DNA from: JABDGC01 sp964449835
Lineage (GTDB): Bacteria; Pseudomonadota; Gammaproteobacteria; DSM-16500
Assembly (NCBI GenBank): GCA_964449835.1
Contig: CAYVBZ010000011.1
Location: 1-43,923 of the forward strand
Direction of reading: 5' to 3'
DNA: 43,923 nt
The position numbers and the translations under genes were made by a program. Shown here one piece after another: positions 34,201 to 41,550 of this stretch. Position 1 is the stretch's first letter. Each line of letters opens with the position of its first letter. The notes under the pieces are model-generated. The model worked only from the letters and a program-made list of their open reading frames with translations. It ran no database searches and was not told the origin of the DNA.

Positions 34201-34921
34201 AGCGGCGAGCTAGGCTGCCGCCAAGGTATTTGCTAATGAAAATTGACATCACTCCCCGCTCAGGCCGTGCCATCATCACGCCGACACCCAATAAAATAAA
34301 AGAGACAATGATGGGAATGCGCATATCTTTATATTGGAGAGCGACGTCCATGATGCCCGGTAGGCCAGAGCCATAGAGTTGTAGCAATAAAAGCAAAGAA
34401 GAAAGTAGAATCACAATGAGCATCATTAACTGATGGATTTGATGGCCGACTGATTTATTATCCAAGAAAAAGAGACTAAATCCCAAGAGGACGAAATTTG
34501 TGGCTGAAAAGGGAGACATGCGTCCAGGCGGGAGTGGGTTAAGGGGCGTAATATTTAAAAGGGGCTGTTTAAAAATACCCTGATCAATGCCCAGATTGAT
34601 GCCAAAGAAATACTCGAACAAGGTCAGGACGGCAATCAAAAATACGGCGCCGGCGCTAATTTGAGAGAGATAATAGATATGGGAGAATTCTTCATTTTTT
34701 TCGGACTGAAGCCACAAAGAAACGCCGCACAAGGTAAAACAAATGGCGGTATTAGGTTTGATAACGGACAAGAGTATTTGCACATTGAGGGGGAGCCAGT
34801 AGAAAAATAGCCAGGCAATGAGGGTAAGGGAGCCGAGTAGGATAGCAAAACTACTGGCCCCTTTGGCTAGGGTGATCGGCCACCGCGGTTTGAGAAGGTT
34901 TAAGTTTGTTTCGACCATCAT
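31214..34921 (-). CDS. Membrane hybrid sensor histidine kinase (7TM-PAS-PAS-HisKA-HATPase-REC-REC-Hpt)
   Basis: This 1235-residue hybrid kinase has everything for an internal phosphorelay. Residues 20-295 contain about eight membrane segments in the style of a membrane-embedded sensor (PNTAICFTL, MSPFSATNFVLLGFSLFF). Two PAS domains follow (about 310-430 and 435-555), the second ending in a PAC-like RMTGVCWDITDQK. HisKA has the phosphoacceptor His590 in SHEIRTPLNG. HATPase motifs are NLLSNSAKFT, DTGIGI and GGTGLGL. Receivers 1 and 2 have Asp883 and Asp1027, and the Hpt domain has His1178 in HRLKGSAG. The architecture resembles BarA/GacS-class kinases. It overlaps the upstream receiver gene by 4 bp. 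The signal and output are unknown; it ends 23 bp from pilZ. Confidence 0.9.
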   Translation of the reverse strand: MMVETNLNLLKPRWPITLAKGASSFAILLGSLTLIAWLFFYWLPLNVQILLSVIKPNTAICFTLCGVSLWLQSEKNEEFSHIYYLSQISAGAVFLIAVLTLFEYFFGINLGIDQGIFKQPLLNITPLNPLPPGRMSPFSATNFVLLGFSLFFLDNKSVGHQIHQLMMLIVILLSSLLLLLQLYGSGLPGIMDVALQYKDMRIPIIVSFILLGVGVMMARPERGVMSIFISKYLGGSLARRLTPAAIIIPIIVGYLGLAGKWTGFYEIELGIAFLVEATIVSFLFLILVDAFLVNRVDIKRMQIAHALKLNEAQLQAILDHTSAMIYIHDLEGKFLLVNKQFEKLFYQKAEEVVGKKGHDIFSPHLADTFIENAFKVIQTRLSIAVEEIIPDQDGDHIYISNKFPLFDDQGNLYAVGSISTDITEIKHISDSLRENEERLNLALKSAEAGTWSWDILKDKFIWDDYTHHLFGLKPKTFPGYYEATLSLIHPDDRKKVAETVEETLNEGTEFNSEFRIIRPNHSIHYLGFRGKVYRDDIDQPVRMTGVCWDITDQKQAAEELRHQKEIAEDLAEKAKEASYAKSAFLAAMSHEIRTPLNGVIGMTGLLGDTILSPEQREYIETIRVSGEALLSVINDILDFSKIESGRMELEEINFDLYALVDDTVEIVAAQIQKKGVAIAAYIEPDVPAWLTGDSSRIRQILNNLLSNSAKFTEKGEIGVKVKLDKKEGKTVTLTFEVTDTGIGIPPEVRAQLFQPFSQGDSSTSRKYGGTGLGLAISKRLVEILGGQIDMESSPGRGSRFWFTMTLLECEIPSADVDVTLVPAQLKNSRILVVDDNSINREVIKRQTESWNMRCDIAINAAEALSMLKKAVSENDPYNLALIDYIMPGMNGMELIQIIRQLPEVSNTPLILLSSLGSSFSEDELKQLNIAMSLPKPIRQAKLGENLVSVLTSIREKKAFPPRLPSNGAAITQPRKKARILLAEDNPINQQVALRILAKLGFRADVAANGLEVLQAFKKLPYDLILMDCQMPEMDGYITTENIRQLELKKGGHTTIIAMTAHALKGDREKCLSSGMDDYIAKPIDINMLGLTLDSWLRNKNDTVAATPSAPTEAEPKMQETKNKDTLLDLDRLQTIFGTNSAAIQEFMKNFVLSTSEVLKNLKVAIHEKNTKTAKELFHRLKGSAGNSGITIMYEVCKDSEAKVLAANWDAAQTAYQEIEKILKRLQKEIKTNIHL

Positions 34922-36054
34922 GCGTTTCTCTCAGTATTTTTTATTTCCAGCGGCAACTGGATGACCAGGCGAAGGCCTTTGCCTGCAAGATTCTCGACCT
35001 CCAAGGTCCCGCCGCCTCTCTGAATGATTTCACGGGCGACAGAGATGAAAGGGCGCGAGTGGACTTGTTCTAGTCCCTGTGAAGCAAGCTCCGTGCTTGA
35101 GAGCGGAGGGCCGTTATCTTCGATGGTGACTAGCACTGTGTTTTTCTGTGTCGCCTGGGTCTCAATTCGCAGAAAAGCTTGCTCTTGTTTTTTGACGGCC
35201 CCGATCGCGCTTAAAATTAACCCTAAAAACAATTCTTCGAGTTGGTCTGAATCGGTTGAAAGAGGAGGTAAGGGCTCGGCGAGCACAAGATCTAATTTGA
35301 TGGCTTGAGTCGCGGTTTTGCACAAATTCAAAACCTCGTGGAGAAAGGAGTTCAATTGACAGTTGCTTGTTTTAGGGGTGTAGACGGTTCTGACTTGTAG
35401 GCGCTTTAAAAGAGCGAGCACTTTGCTGAGTCTCGTCCGAAGCTCAGCAATTGTTTTTGCATTTTGAGATTCATTTAGGCTCTTGCAGATTTCTTCAGTA
35501 ATATTTTCGATAAGCATACCGAGCAAGCCGATCAGATCAGCATTATAAATTAATTTTTTTGCCCTGAGTTTCGCCAAGCCTTCCACCTGTGAGGCATAGT
35601 TTTCTACTTTGGTATTTTGTTCTGCGAGCACATTCTCAAATCGGATGATGCGAGCGCCCACGGAAAGACGGCTGCGGAGCTCCGCCATATTAAAAGGTTT
35701 GGATAGAAACTCATCCGCGCCGGCTTCCAAGCCTTTAATAATATTTGTCGTGCCGGTGACTTGGGTCAACAAGATGGTATAGGGATGGATCAATTGCTCA
35801 TGTTTAATGCGTTCACACAAGCTAATGCCATCCAGTTTGGGCATGAGCCAATCTAAAATCAAGAGTCGCGGCGGGTTGGGTTGCTGCAGCATTTCCCAAG
35901 CTTCTTCCCCATTGCTGGCTTCAACGACTTCATAACCCCATTGGCTAATAGCTGCTCTTAAAAGTATCCGGGTTGGCGGGTCATCATCTGCGATAAGGAC
36001 TTTGATGACGTCAGTAGGAGGAAGGGTCCCTTTGGATAGTTCACTTGTTTTCAT
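34918..36054 (-). CDS. Response regulator with degenerate histidine-kinase-like C-terminus
   Basis: 378 residues. An N-terminal receiver (about 17-130) is intact: VLIADDDPPTR, phospho-accepting Asp68 in LILDWLMPKLDG, and Lys119 in LSKPF. The rest resembles a histidine kinase core (coiled coil, DHp-like helices, ATPase-like fold with DQLEELFLGLILSAIGAV, DNGPPLSS and GKGLRLVIQLPLE). However, I see no phosphoacceptor histidine motif, the N-box asparagine is replaced (LILSA), and the G1 box is DNGPP instead of DxGxG. It is therefore probably non-catalytic. It has no DNA-binding domain. Its stop overlaps the hybrid kinase start (ATGA), so the two should work together. A genuine but divergent kinase cannot be ruled out. 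Confidence 0.82.
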   Translation of the reverse strand: MKTSELSKGTLPPTDVIKVLIADDDPPTRILLRAAISQWGYEVVEASNGEEAWEMLQQPNPPRLLILDWLMPKLDGISLCERIKHEQLIHPYTILLTQVTGTTNIIKGLEAGADEFLSKPFNMAELRSRLSVGARIIRFENVLAEQNTKVENYASQVEGLAKLRAKKLIYNADLIGLLGMLIENITEEICKSLNESQNAKTIAELRTRLSKVLALLKRLQVRTVYTPKTSNCQLNSFLHEVLNLCKTATQAIKLDLVLAEPLPPLSTDSDQLEELFLGLILSAIGAVKKQEQAFLRIETQATQKNTVLVTIEDNGPPLSSTELASQGLEQVHSRPFISVAREIIQRGGGTLEVENLAGKGLRLVIQLPLEIKNTERNA

Positions 36055-36240
36055 AATAGTAAGCCCTTGATTTAATTCAAAATTGCTTCTATATCATGAA
36101 GACGCAAAGCACCACATAAGCTTATTATAATCCACAAATAGGGGGAGCTGGGGAAATTTAAGAAGAAAAAAAGAGGGCCTATGCTCAAATTATAATCAAC
36201 AATAACAACGCCCCTCCCTCGACGAGTGGAGGAAAGAAGA
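36055..36240. promoter_or_regulatory. Intergenic region pfp / receiver-kinase operon
   Basis: 186 bp without a gene. On the minus strand two perfect TATAAT words (36194-36189 and 36129-36124) are -10 candidates for the receiver-kinase operon, without clear -35 boxes. Directly downstream of pfp on the minus strand, GAGGG (36220-36216) can pair with CCCTC (36177-36173) just before a run of seven T, a possible terminator with a long loop. AAGGG lies about 9 nt before the receiver ATG. Confidence 0.35.
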
Positions 36241-37524
36241 TTACCCGACCTTCCCAACCGCCCCCGTCGCCAAAGACTTCGGCAATTTCTTTTCAACCGC
36301 TTTATTTTGCAGCTTCACATATTGCGGCAAGCCATTCACATAAGGCGGATAATCCTCTCCCTGAATCAAGGGCAGCAAATACTGTCTGCAAGCCTCCGTA
36401 ATACCAAAACCATCCTCAGTAATATAATCGCGCGGCATCGCCACTTCGACGTTGGCTACTTTCTCCAAAGGCGCTTCTCCGACGGTCCAATGATAAGTAC
36501 TCCCTTTCTCGCGCACGATAATGGGCAGCACCGCATTTTTTCCGGCCAGCGCAAATTCGACAGCGGCTTTGCCCACCGCATAGGCTTGCTCCACATCGGT
36601 CTTCGAGGCCACATGACGTGCGGAGCGTTGCAGATAGTCTGCCACCGCCCAATGATACTTATGACCAAGATTATTTTTAATCAGTTTAGCGACCACGGGT
36701 GCTGCGCCCCCCAATTGTTTATGTCCAAAGGCATCCACAAGGCCAGATTCTGCAATGAAACTGCCATCTGGGTTACGCACTCCTTCAGACACAATGATGG
36801 AACAATAACCATATTGACTGACACTCTGCTCGACCTTTTCTAAAAAGGGCCCAGCTTGAAAAGGAACTTCAGGAAACAAAATAACATGAGGGGGATCTCC
36901 CGCTTTTGCAGCCGCAAGACCGCCTGCTGCGGCGATCCAGCCGCTGTGCCGGCCCATGACTTCCAGCAAGAAAACTTTAGTGGAAGAAGAGGCCATGGCG
37001 GCGACGTCGAGACTGGCTTCCAAAATAGAAACCGCAACATATTTTGCAACGGAGCCAAAACCGGGGGAGTTGTCCGTGAAGGGCAGATCGTTGTCAATGG
37101 TTTTGGGAATACCAATGCAAGTGATGGGGTAGTTCAGTTCACGGCTGATCAGTGAGACCTTGTGGGCCGTGTCTTGAGAGTCGCCGCCGCCATTGTAAAA
37201 GAAGTAGCGAATACGGTGCGCGGAAAAAACCTCAATCAGCCGTTCATATTGTTCACGGTTTTCTTCAATGGAGCCGAGTTTGTACCGGCAAGAGCCAAAG
37301 GCGCTGGAAGGCGTATGCCGCAGCGCCGCAATATCCTGGTCGCTTTCATGGCGGGTATCAATCAGGTCTTCAGTGAGCACACCCAAAATGCCATTACGGG
37401 CGGCGTAGAGATTTTCAATTTTGTCCTGATTTTTTCGGGCTGTTTGAATAACGCCGCAGGCCGTTGCATTAATCACCGCAGTGACTCCGCCCGATTGGGC
37501 ATAAAGTGCATTAAATTTTTCCAT
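36241..37524 (-). CDS. pfp: Pyrophosphate-dependent phosphofructokinase
   Basis: This enzyme reversibly phosphorylates fructose 6-phosphate with pyrophosphate. The phosphoryl-donor site reads GGGDS (112-116), where ATP enzymes have GGDGS; the aspartate blocks ATP. The catalytic loop is PKTIDND (140-146), whose lysine marks PPi specificity. MGRHSGWIAAAGGLA and SEGVRNPDG are further family blocks. It has 427 residues, the length of the longer PPi-PFK clade rather than E. coli PfkA (320). It stands alone, divergent from the DUF2845-like gene across 99 bp. With enolase in the window it indicates a working glycolytic/gluconeogenic route. Confidence 0.92.
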   Translation of the reverse strand: MEKFNALYAQSGGVTAVINATACGVIQTARKNQDKIENLYAARNGILGVLTEDLIDTRHESDQDIAALRHTPSSAFGSCRYKLGSIEENREQYERLIEVFSAHRIRYFFYNGGGDSQDTAHKVSLISRELNYPITCIGIPKTIDNDLPFTDNSPGFGSVAKYVAVSILEASLDVAAMASSSTKVFLLEVMGRHSGWIAAAGGLAAAKAGDPPHVILFPEVPFQAGPFLEKVEQSVSQYGYCSIIVSEGVRNPDGSFIAESGLVDAFGHKQLGGAAPVVAKLIKNNLGHKYHWAVADYLQRSARHVASKTDVEQAYAVGKAAVEFALAGKNAVLPIIVREKGSTYHWTVGEAPLEKVANVEVAMPRDYITEDGFGITEACRQYLLPLIQGEDYPPYVNGLPQYVKLQNKAVEKKLPKSLATGAVGKVG

Positions 37525-37623
37525 TTTTTAATCCTAAATGATGAAAACGAGGGAAAACCGTGTAAAAATATACAAAAATTACTGATCTATGTCTATTATG
37601 GAAAAATAAAAGGAGACTAGCGA

Positions 37624-38133
37624 ATGAAATTAAAATGGATGTTTTTGGCGGCAGGCCCCTTGTTATTAAACACAGCCTGGGCAGACTGGTTTTGTCCTAA
37701 TAATTTTAACTCCATCAATCCGGGAGATTCCATCGAAGCCGTGACCACGGCTTGCGGGCAGCCAGATTCTAAGACCTCCAACAATCAAAAGGCAGCACAA
37801 CCGCAGGAATGGTCTTATTACGTTCAGCAAGATCCCAGTAAACCCGGAACCATGAAGCTGACTGTGGCCTTTGATGCGAATGGCTCGGCCATTAACATCA
37901 GCGTCAATGGTTCCGGCATGCCGCAGACTAGTCTCTGTGCGAATGGGCAAATTCAACTCGGGGATTCACAGAATGCAGTGCAAGCGGCTTGTGGCAAACC
38001 GACCTATATCGCTCAAACAGAAGCGGGACAAAAAGCTGAGGTCCCTGAAACGGAAATCGTTGAGTATACCTACAACTCTTCGCCCCCCGTGACTTTGGTG
38101 TTTGAGAATGGAAAGCTAACTCAGCGTAAGTAG
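37624..38133 (+). CDS. DUF2845-like secreted protein with internal duplication
   Basis: 169-residue exported protein of unknown function. A signal peptide (1-20, LLNTAWA|D) precedes two similar modules. The first starts FCPNNFNSINPGDSIEAVTTACGQP (Cys24, Cys44). The second is LCANGQIQLGDSQNAVQAACGKP (Cys105, Cys123). Each then has a Glu-x-x-x-Tyr-containing strand and a hydrophobic strand (MKLTVAFDANG; VTLVFENGKL). Each module likely forms one disulfide. The C-G-x-P arrangement fits DUF2845, known to me mainly from gammaproteobacteria including Legionellales. AAAAGGAG lies 9 nt upstream. Three strong hairpins follow the stop. Confidence 0.72.
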   Translation: MKLKWMFLAAGPLLLNTAWADWFCPNNFNSINPGDSIEAVTTACGQPDSKTSNNQKAAQPQEWSYYVQQDPSKPGTMKLTVAFDANGSAINISVNGSGMPQTSLCANGQIQLGDSQNAVQAACGKPTYIAQTEAGQKAEVPETEIVEYTYNSSPPVTLVFENGKLTQRK

Positions 38134-38169
38134 CCTAAGTGACTCAACGAATCCTATTAAAGAATTTAC

Positions 38170-38277
38170 CCCGCGGCTTGCCGCGGGCTCTCTAGCTAAG
38201 GGGTTTCCAAAGGGGGCCCGAGAGCTTGCTCTCTGGCTCCCTTTGGTTTCCCTCGGGGATTCATTCCCCGTGGGAAA
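38170..38277. terminator. Cluster of three GC-rich hairpins between convergent genes
   Basis: (1) CCCGCGGC-TT-GCCGCGGG at 38170-38187. (2) A long interrupted stem at 38207-38246, about 18 pairs: CCAAAGGGGGCC pairs with GGCTCCCTTTGG, and GAGAGC with GCTCTC. (3) 38247-38277: TTTCCC and CGGGGA pair with TCCCCG and GGGAAA. TATAATTTTAATTT follows. Located between the DUF2845-like gene and the convergent inhibitor gene, the cluster can serve as a bidirectional terminator. The GC content is higher than its surroundings and the similar loops (CTTG, ATTCAT) suggest a repetitive element family. Confidence 0.65.
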
Positions 38278-38284
38278 TATAATT

Positions 38285-38698
38285 TTAATTTGAATTTTTC
38301 TCCGTCGTTGAGATCCAAAAAACCAGGCTCGTGCTTTCTTCGCTTTTTTCCCAAGGGCGTGCGTAGACAAACCGCAAGGGCATTTGTCGGGGAACGTTAA
38401 ACGCTTCCGGTTTCATTTTGAAAGTCCAAAGCTCGTAACCGGAGGCGCCGATTAGTTTTCGATTTTCAGCAGCTTGATAGCGATGTTTGACAGGCTGCAA
38501 GTAGTTGGCATTGTATTCTCTCAAAAACCAGGAATAACCGGTCGTGGGGTTAGATTTCAGCTTGATGATAAATTCCGGCTGGCTTGTTGTTGCAACGATG
38601 CTGGTTTTTTGTTCTGTATAAACAGGGATTGCGGCAGCAAAGGCGGCCAAGGGCAAAAAAAGATTAGCAATGAGAAAAAGGCTGAGTCGGCTTTTCAT
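38285..38698 (-). CDS. Chagasin-family (I42) cysteine protease inhibitor, exported
   Basis: 137 residues from the ATG at 38698 (AGGA upstream; another ATG lies six codons earlier). A signal peptide ends about AAFA (18-21). The three loops that enter papain-like active sites are all recognisable: NPTTGYSW (50-57), GASGYELW (84-91) and RPWE (114-117). This strongly supports an inhibitor of papain/cathepsin-type cysteine peptidases. Its start lies within the last 35 bp of lpxK, so it is probably translated from the msbA-lpxK message. The target could be an own periplasmic protease or host cathepsins; nothing in the sequence decides this. Confidence 0.85.
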   Translation of the reverse strand: MKSRLSLFLIANLFLPLAAFAAAIPVYTEQKTSIVATTSQPEFIIKLKSNPTTGYSWFLREYNANYLQPVKHRYQAAENRKLIGASGYELWTFKMKPEAFNVPRQMPLRFVYARPWEKSEESTSLVFWISTTEKNSN

Positions 38699-39698
38699 AT
38701 TGGTTTCCTGCTTCATTCAGTTTATCGGTTAGAGCTTGTTTTAATTCAGGGCCTACTTCCGCAGTGACTCGAAGAAACCACTGCCGCTCCTTGAGAGAAG
38801 AACCAAAGGGGAGCTCCTTACATTTTATCGCATCTTTCTCGGTCATGACTATGGGGAGTTCATCAAAAAACTGAAGGTCTGAAACTTGATAGGGATGATG
38901 GTCCCGGAAAGCATGGGGCAGGACCTCAATCCCAAGCGCAGTCAATTGGTCAAAAAAACGTTGTGGATTGCCGATGCCGGCGACGGCATGGACTTTTTGC
39001 CCACGAAAGAGGGAGAGCGCTCGCCTTTGTTCCGGCGCATGCGCAGCCTGAAAATTCTCCGGTTGCAGTCTCATGGAATAGGTGCCCGCATCATTTTCTT
39101 GACCGTGCAACACAATAAAATCGACTTTTTTTAAGCGCGTGATCGGTTCTCGTAAAGGGCCTGCTGGTAAGAGTAGACCGTTGCCGAAGCGGCGGCTACC
39201 ATCAACGACAGCGACTTCCACTTTGCGCGCCAGGCGATAGTGCTGTAGGCCATCGTCGCAGAGCACCAGGTCGCAGCCAGCCGCTTGCAAGGCTTCCACA
39301 GCTAAGGGGCGGTCCTGACAGGCGACCACAGGACAGTCTGTATTTTGCGCCAATAAAACAGCTTCGTCGCCCGCTAGAAAAGGATTGGAATCCGCTGTGA
39401 CCCAGAGAGGATTTCTTCTTCTTTTGCCGCCCACACCGCGCAGCGCGATGCCTGGGTTTTTCCCTTGTTCTTTAAAGAACTTTGCCAAGGTGATCGTGAG
39501 CGGCGTTTTTCCGGTCCCGCCAATGGCAATATTACCGATGACCAGTACAGGGATGGAAAATCGCTGTGCTTTGAGTAGACCCAAACGGTAAGCGCTGCGC
39601 CTTAAACGCGTGATCAGACCAAAGACCCAGGAAAAAGGCAGCAGAGGAACTAAAAGAGGATGCAAGCGGCTGTGATACCAATAAGAATCAAGTTTCAT
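38664..39698 (-). CDS. lpxK: Tetraacyldisaccharide 4'-kinase
   Basis: LpxK phosphorylates the lipid A precursor at the 4' position on the inner face of the membrane. From the ATG at 39698 (344 residues; a TTG two codons earlier overlaps the msbA stop) it has a membrane-associated N-terminus and Walker A GNIAIGGTGKTPL (55-67). ALRGVGG and LVLCDDGLQHYRL (catalytic Asp-Asp) follow, with LLPAGPLREP and the C-terminal VMTEKDAIKC. It directly follows msbA, the conserved msbA-lpxK pair. Thus the organism makes lipid A. Confidence 0.96.
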   Translation of the reverse strand: MKLDSYWYHSRLHPLLVPLLPFSWVFGLITRLRRSAYRLGLLKAQRFSIPVLVIGNIAIGGTGKTPLTITLAKFFKEQGKNPGIALRGVGGKRRRNPLWVTADSNPFLAGDEAVLLAQNTDCPVVACQDRPLAVEALQAAGCDLVLCDDGLQHYRLARKVEVAVVDGSRRFGNGLLLPAGPLREPITRLKKVDFIVLHGQENDAGTYSMRLQPENFQAAHAPEQRRALSLFRGQKVHAVAGIGNPQRFFDQLTALGIEVLPHAFRDHHPYQVSDLQFFDELPIVMTEKDAIKCKELPFGSSLKERQWFLRVTAEVGPELKQALTDKLNEAGNQYEKPTQPFSHC

Positions 39699-39700
39699 AA

Positions 39701-41479
39701 TCAATGCTCAAGCAGGGGCAGGTCTTGGAATTGCATTTGATGCAGCTTGGCATAGTATCCCTTTTGTTCAATGAGTTCTGCATGATTGCCAATTTCGATG
39801 ATCTGGCCTTGATCAAAGACAATAATTTTATCAGCATGTTCAATTGTTGATAAACGGTGGGCAATGACGAAGGTGGTCCGGTTACGCATCAGCCTTTCGA
39901 GTGCAGCTTGAATGTAGCGTTCGGACTCCGTGTCCAAGGCCGAGGTGGCCTCGTCCAGAATCAGGATGGGCGCATTTTTGAGAATGGCGCGCGCGATGGC
40001 GATGCGTTGACGCTGACCGCCGGAAAGCAGCACGCCATTTTCGCCGATCAAACTCTGCAAACCCTGCGGCAAGTTCTCGATAAAGTCTAAGGCGTTGGCT
40101 GCTTTGGCCGCCGCGAGAATTTCCGCTTCTGTCACTTGACCAAAGCGACCATAAGCGATGTTGTTTGCGACGGTATCATGAAATAAAACCACATTTTGTG
40201 ACACCAAGGAGAATTGATGGCGTAAATCAGCGAGACGATAGTCGCGAATAGGTTGGTCATCTAAATAAATTTCACCGCGGAAGTCATCATAAAAGCGCGG
40301 CAAGAGATTGACGAAGGTTGATTTCCCGCTGCCAGAGCGGCCGACAAGTGCTACGATTTCACCCGGATTGATGCTGAGGTTAATATTATGCAAGACGTTG
40401 ACGCCTTCTTGATAGGCGAAGTCCACTTGAGAAAAGACGACCTTGCCGGAAGCTTTTTCCAAGCGAAGGGTGCCGTGGTCCATTTCAGGCGCTTGGTCTA
40501 AGAGCTCAAAGGCGCTTTGCGCGCCCGCAAGGCCCCGGTAAAGTTTGTTTTGCATTTGGGTCAGGTCTTTCATCGGCTTGATTAAGGCCAGCATAGCGGC
40601 AATCATGGAGACAAACCCCCCGGTGGAGAGAATAGACTCGGCGATATCCAGCGTTGCGACATAGAGCGTAAAGGAGAGGGCGATAGCGGCTACCAGTTGG
40701 ACGCTGGAAACGCTGATTGAACGTGCCGCGACCACTTTCATTTCACGGCTGCGGTTGTCCTGCAAAGCCTTAGCAAATTTCGCGACCTCATGGGCTTGGC
40801 CGTCAAAGGAGCGGATGACCTTGTACCCTTCAATATTTTCCTCGGCGCGGTGATTCAGCTCGGACATGGAATCCTGGATACTGAGGCTAAGACGCCGCAC
40901 ACGGACGGAGGTGGCGCGCATGATGAAGGCAATGGAAGGCATGATGATGAAGTAAAGCAAAGTGAGCTTCCAGCTTATAGAAAGCATCACAAAAAGAAGG
41001 CCGACAATAAAAAAGGTTGATTGCACGGCAGTCGTGAGCACGTCTGCGCTGGCATTCGCCACTTGTTCCACGCTGTATAAGATAACCGACAAAACATGAC
41101 CGGTGGTCGTGTGGTCGTAAAACTTGGCGGGCAGGCGTTGTAAGTGCGCGAAAATATCCCGGCGCAGCAGTGTGATAACGTTGCGCGAGGTGGAGGCGAG
41201 ATTATAACTGGAGAAAAAGCTCGCGACGCCTCTCAGCATAAAGACTACCAGCACCAGTAGCGGTGCCCATTTTAAGAAATCGCGGTTTTTTTGAATGAGA
41301 CCTTTGTTGAGCAGGGGTTCTAAAAAGTAAACAAACCATGAGTCGACACCGGCATAGACCATGCTGGCTAGGAGTGCGACCAGCAGGGAGAGCCAATAGC
41401 GCCTGACGTAGGTGAAAAGACGCACATAAATGTGCCAGGCATTGGAGACTTTGATATTAGCTATTTTGGAGGATGCCAT
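39701..41479 (-). CDS. msbA: Lipid A export ATP-binding/permease protein MsbA
   Basis: This homodimeric ABC exporter flips lipid A-core across the inner membrane. It has 592 residues: a six-helix transmembrane domain (about 20-320) and a nucleotide-binding domain. The NBD shows Walker A GRSGSGKST, signature LSGGQRQRIAIARA, Walker B ILILDEATSALD and the H-loop IAHRLSTIEHAD. The position before lpxK and the length support MsbA over other exporters. It is divergent from dapD across 71 bp. A TTGTTG/GATACT pair with short spacing is the best promoter candidate, weakly supported. Confidence 0.94.
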   Translation of the reverse strand: MASSKIANIKVSNAWHIYVRLFTYVRRYWLSLLVALLASMVYAGVDSWFVYFLEPLLNKGLIQKNRDFLKWAPLLVLVVFMLRGVASFFSSYNLASTSRNVITLLRRDIFAHLQRLPAKFYDHTTTGHVLSVILYSVEQVANASADVLTTAVQSTFFIVGLLFVMLSISWKLTLLYFIIMPSIAFIMRATSVRVRRLSLSIQDSMSELNHRAEENIEGYKVIRSFDGQAHEVAKFAKALQDNRSREMKVVAARSISVSSVQLVAAIALSFTLYVATLDIAESILSTGGFVSMIAAMLALIKPMKDLTQMQNKLYRGLAGAQSAFELLDQAPEMDHGTLRLEKASGKVVFSQVDFAYQEGVNVLHNINLSINPGEIVALVGRSGSGKSTFVNLLPRFYDDFRGEIYLDDQPIRDYRLADLRHQFSLVSQNVVLFHDTVANNIAYGRFGQVTEAEILAAAKAANALDFIENLPQGLQSLIGENGVLLSGGQRQRIAIARAILKNAPILILDEATSALDTESERYIQAALERLMRNRTTFVIAHRLSTIEHADKIIVFDQGQIIEIGNHAELIEQKGYYAKLHQMQFQDLPLLEH

Positions 41480-41550
41480 GTAAAATTTTGCCCTAATTTA
41501 AAAGTGCAGTATCTTAACATATTTGATGCAACAATATAGGCGGGAAGCAG

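Noticed and set aside
36241..37524. ATP-dependent PfkA
   Set aside because: The donor-site residues GGGDS and PKTIDND and the greater length indicate the PPi-dependent clade.
38116..38370. 84-codon open frame on the minus strand across the hairpin cluster
   Set aside because: It is a translation of the palindromes, overlaps the end of two real genes on either side, and has no protein-like composition or ribosome site.
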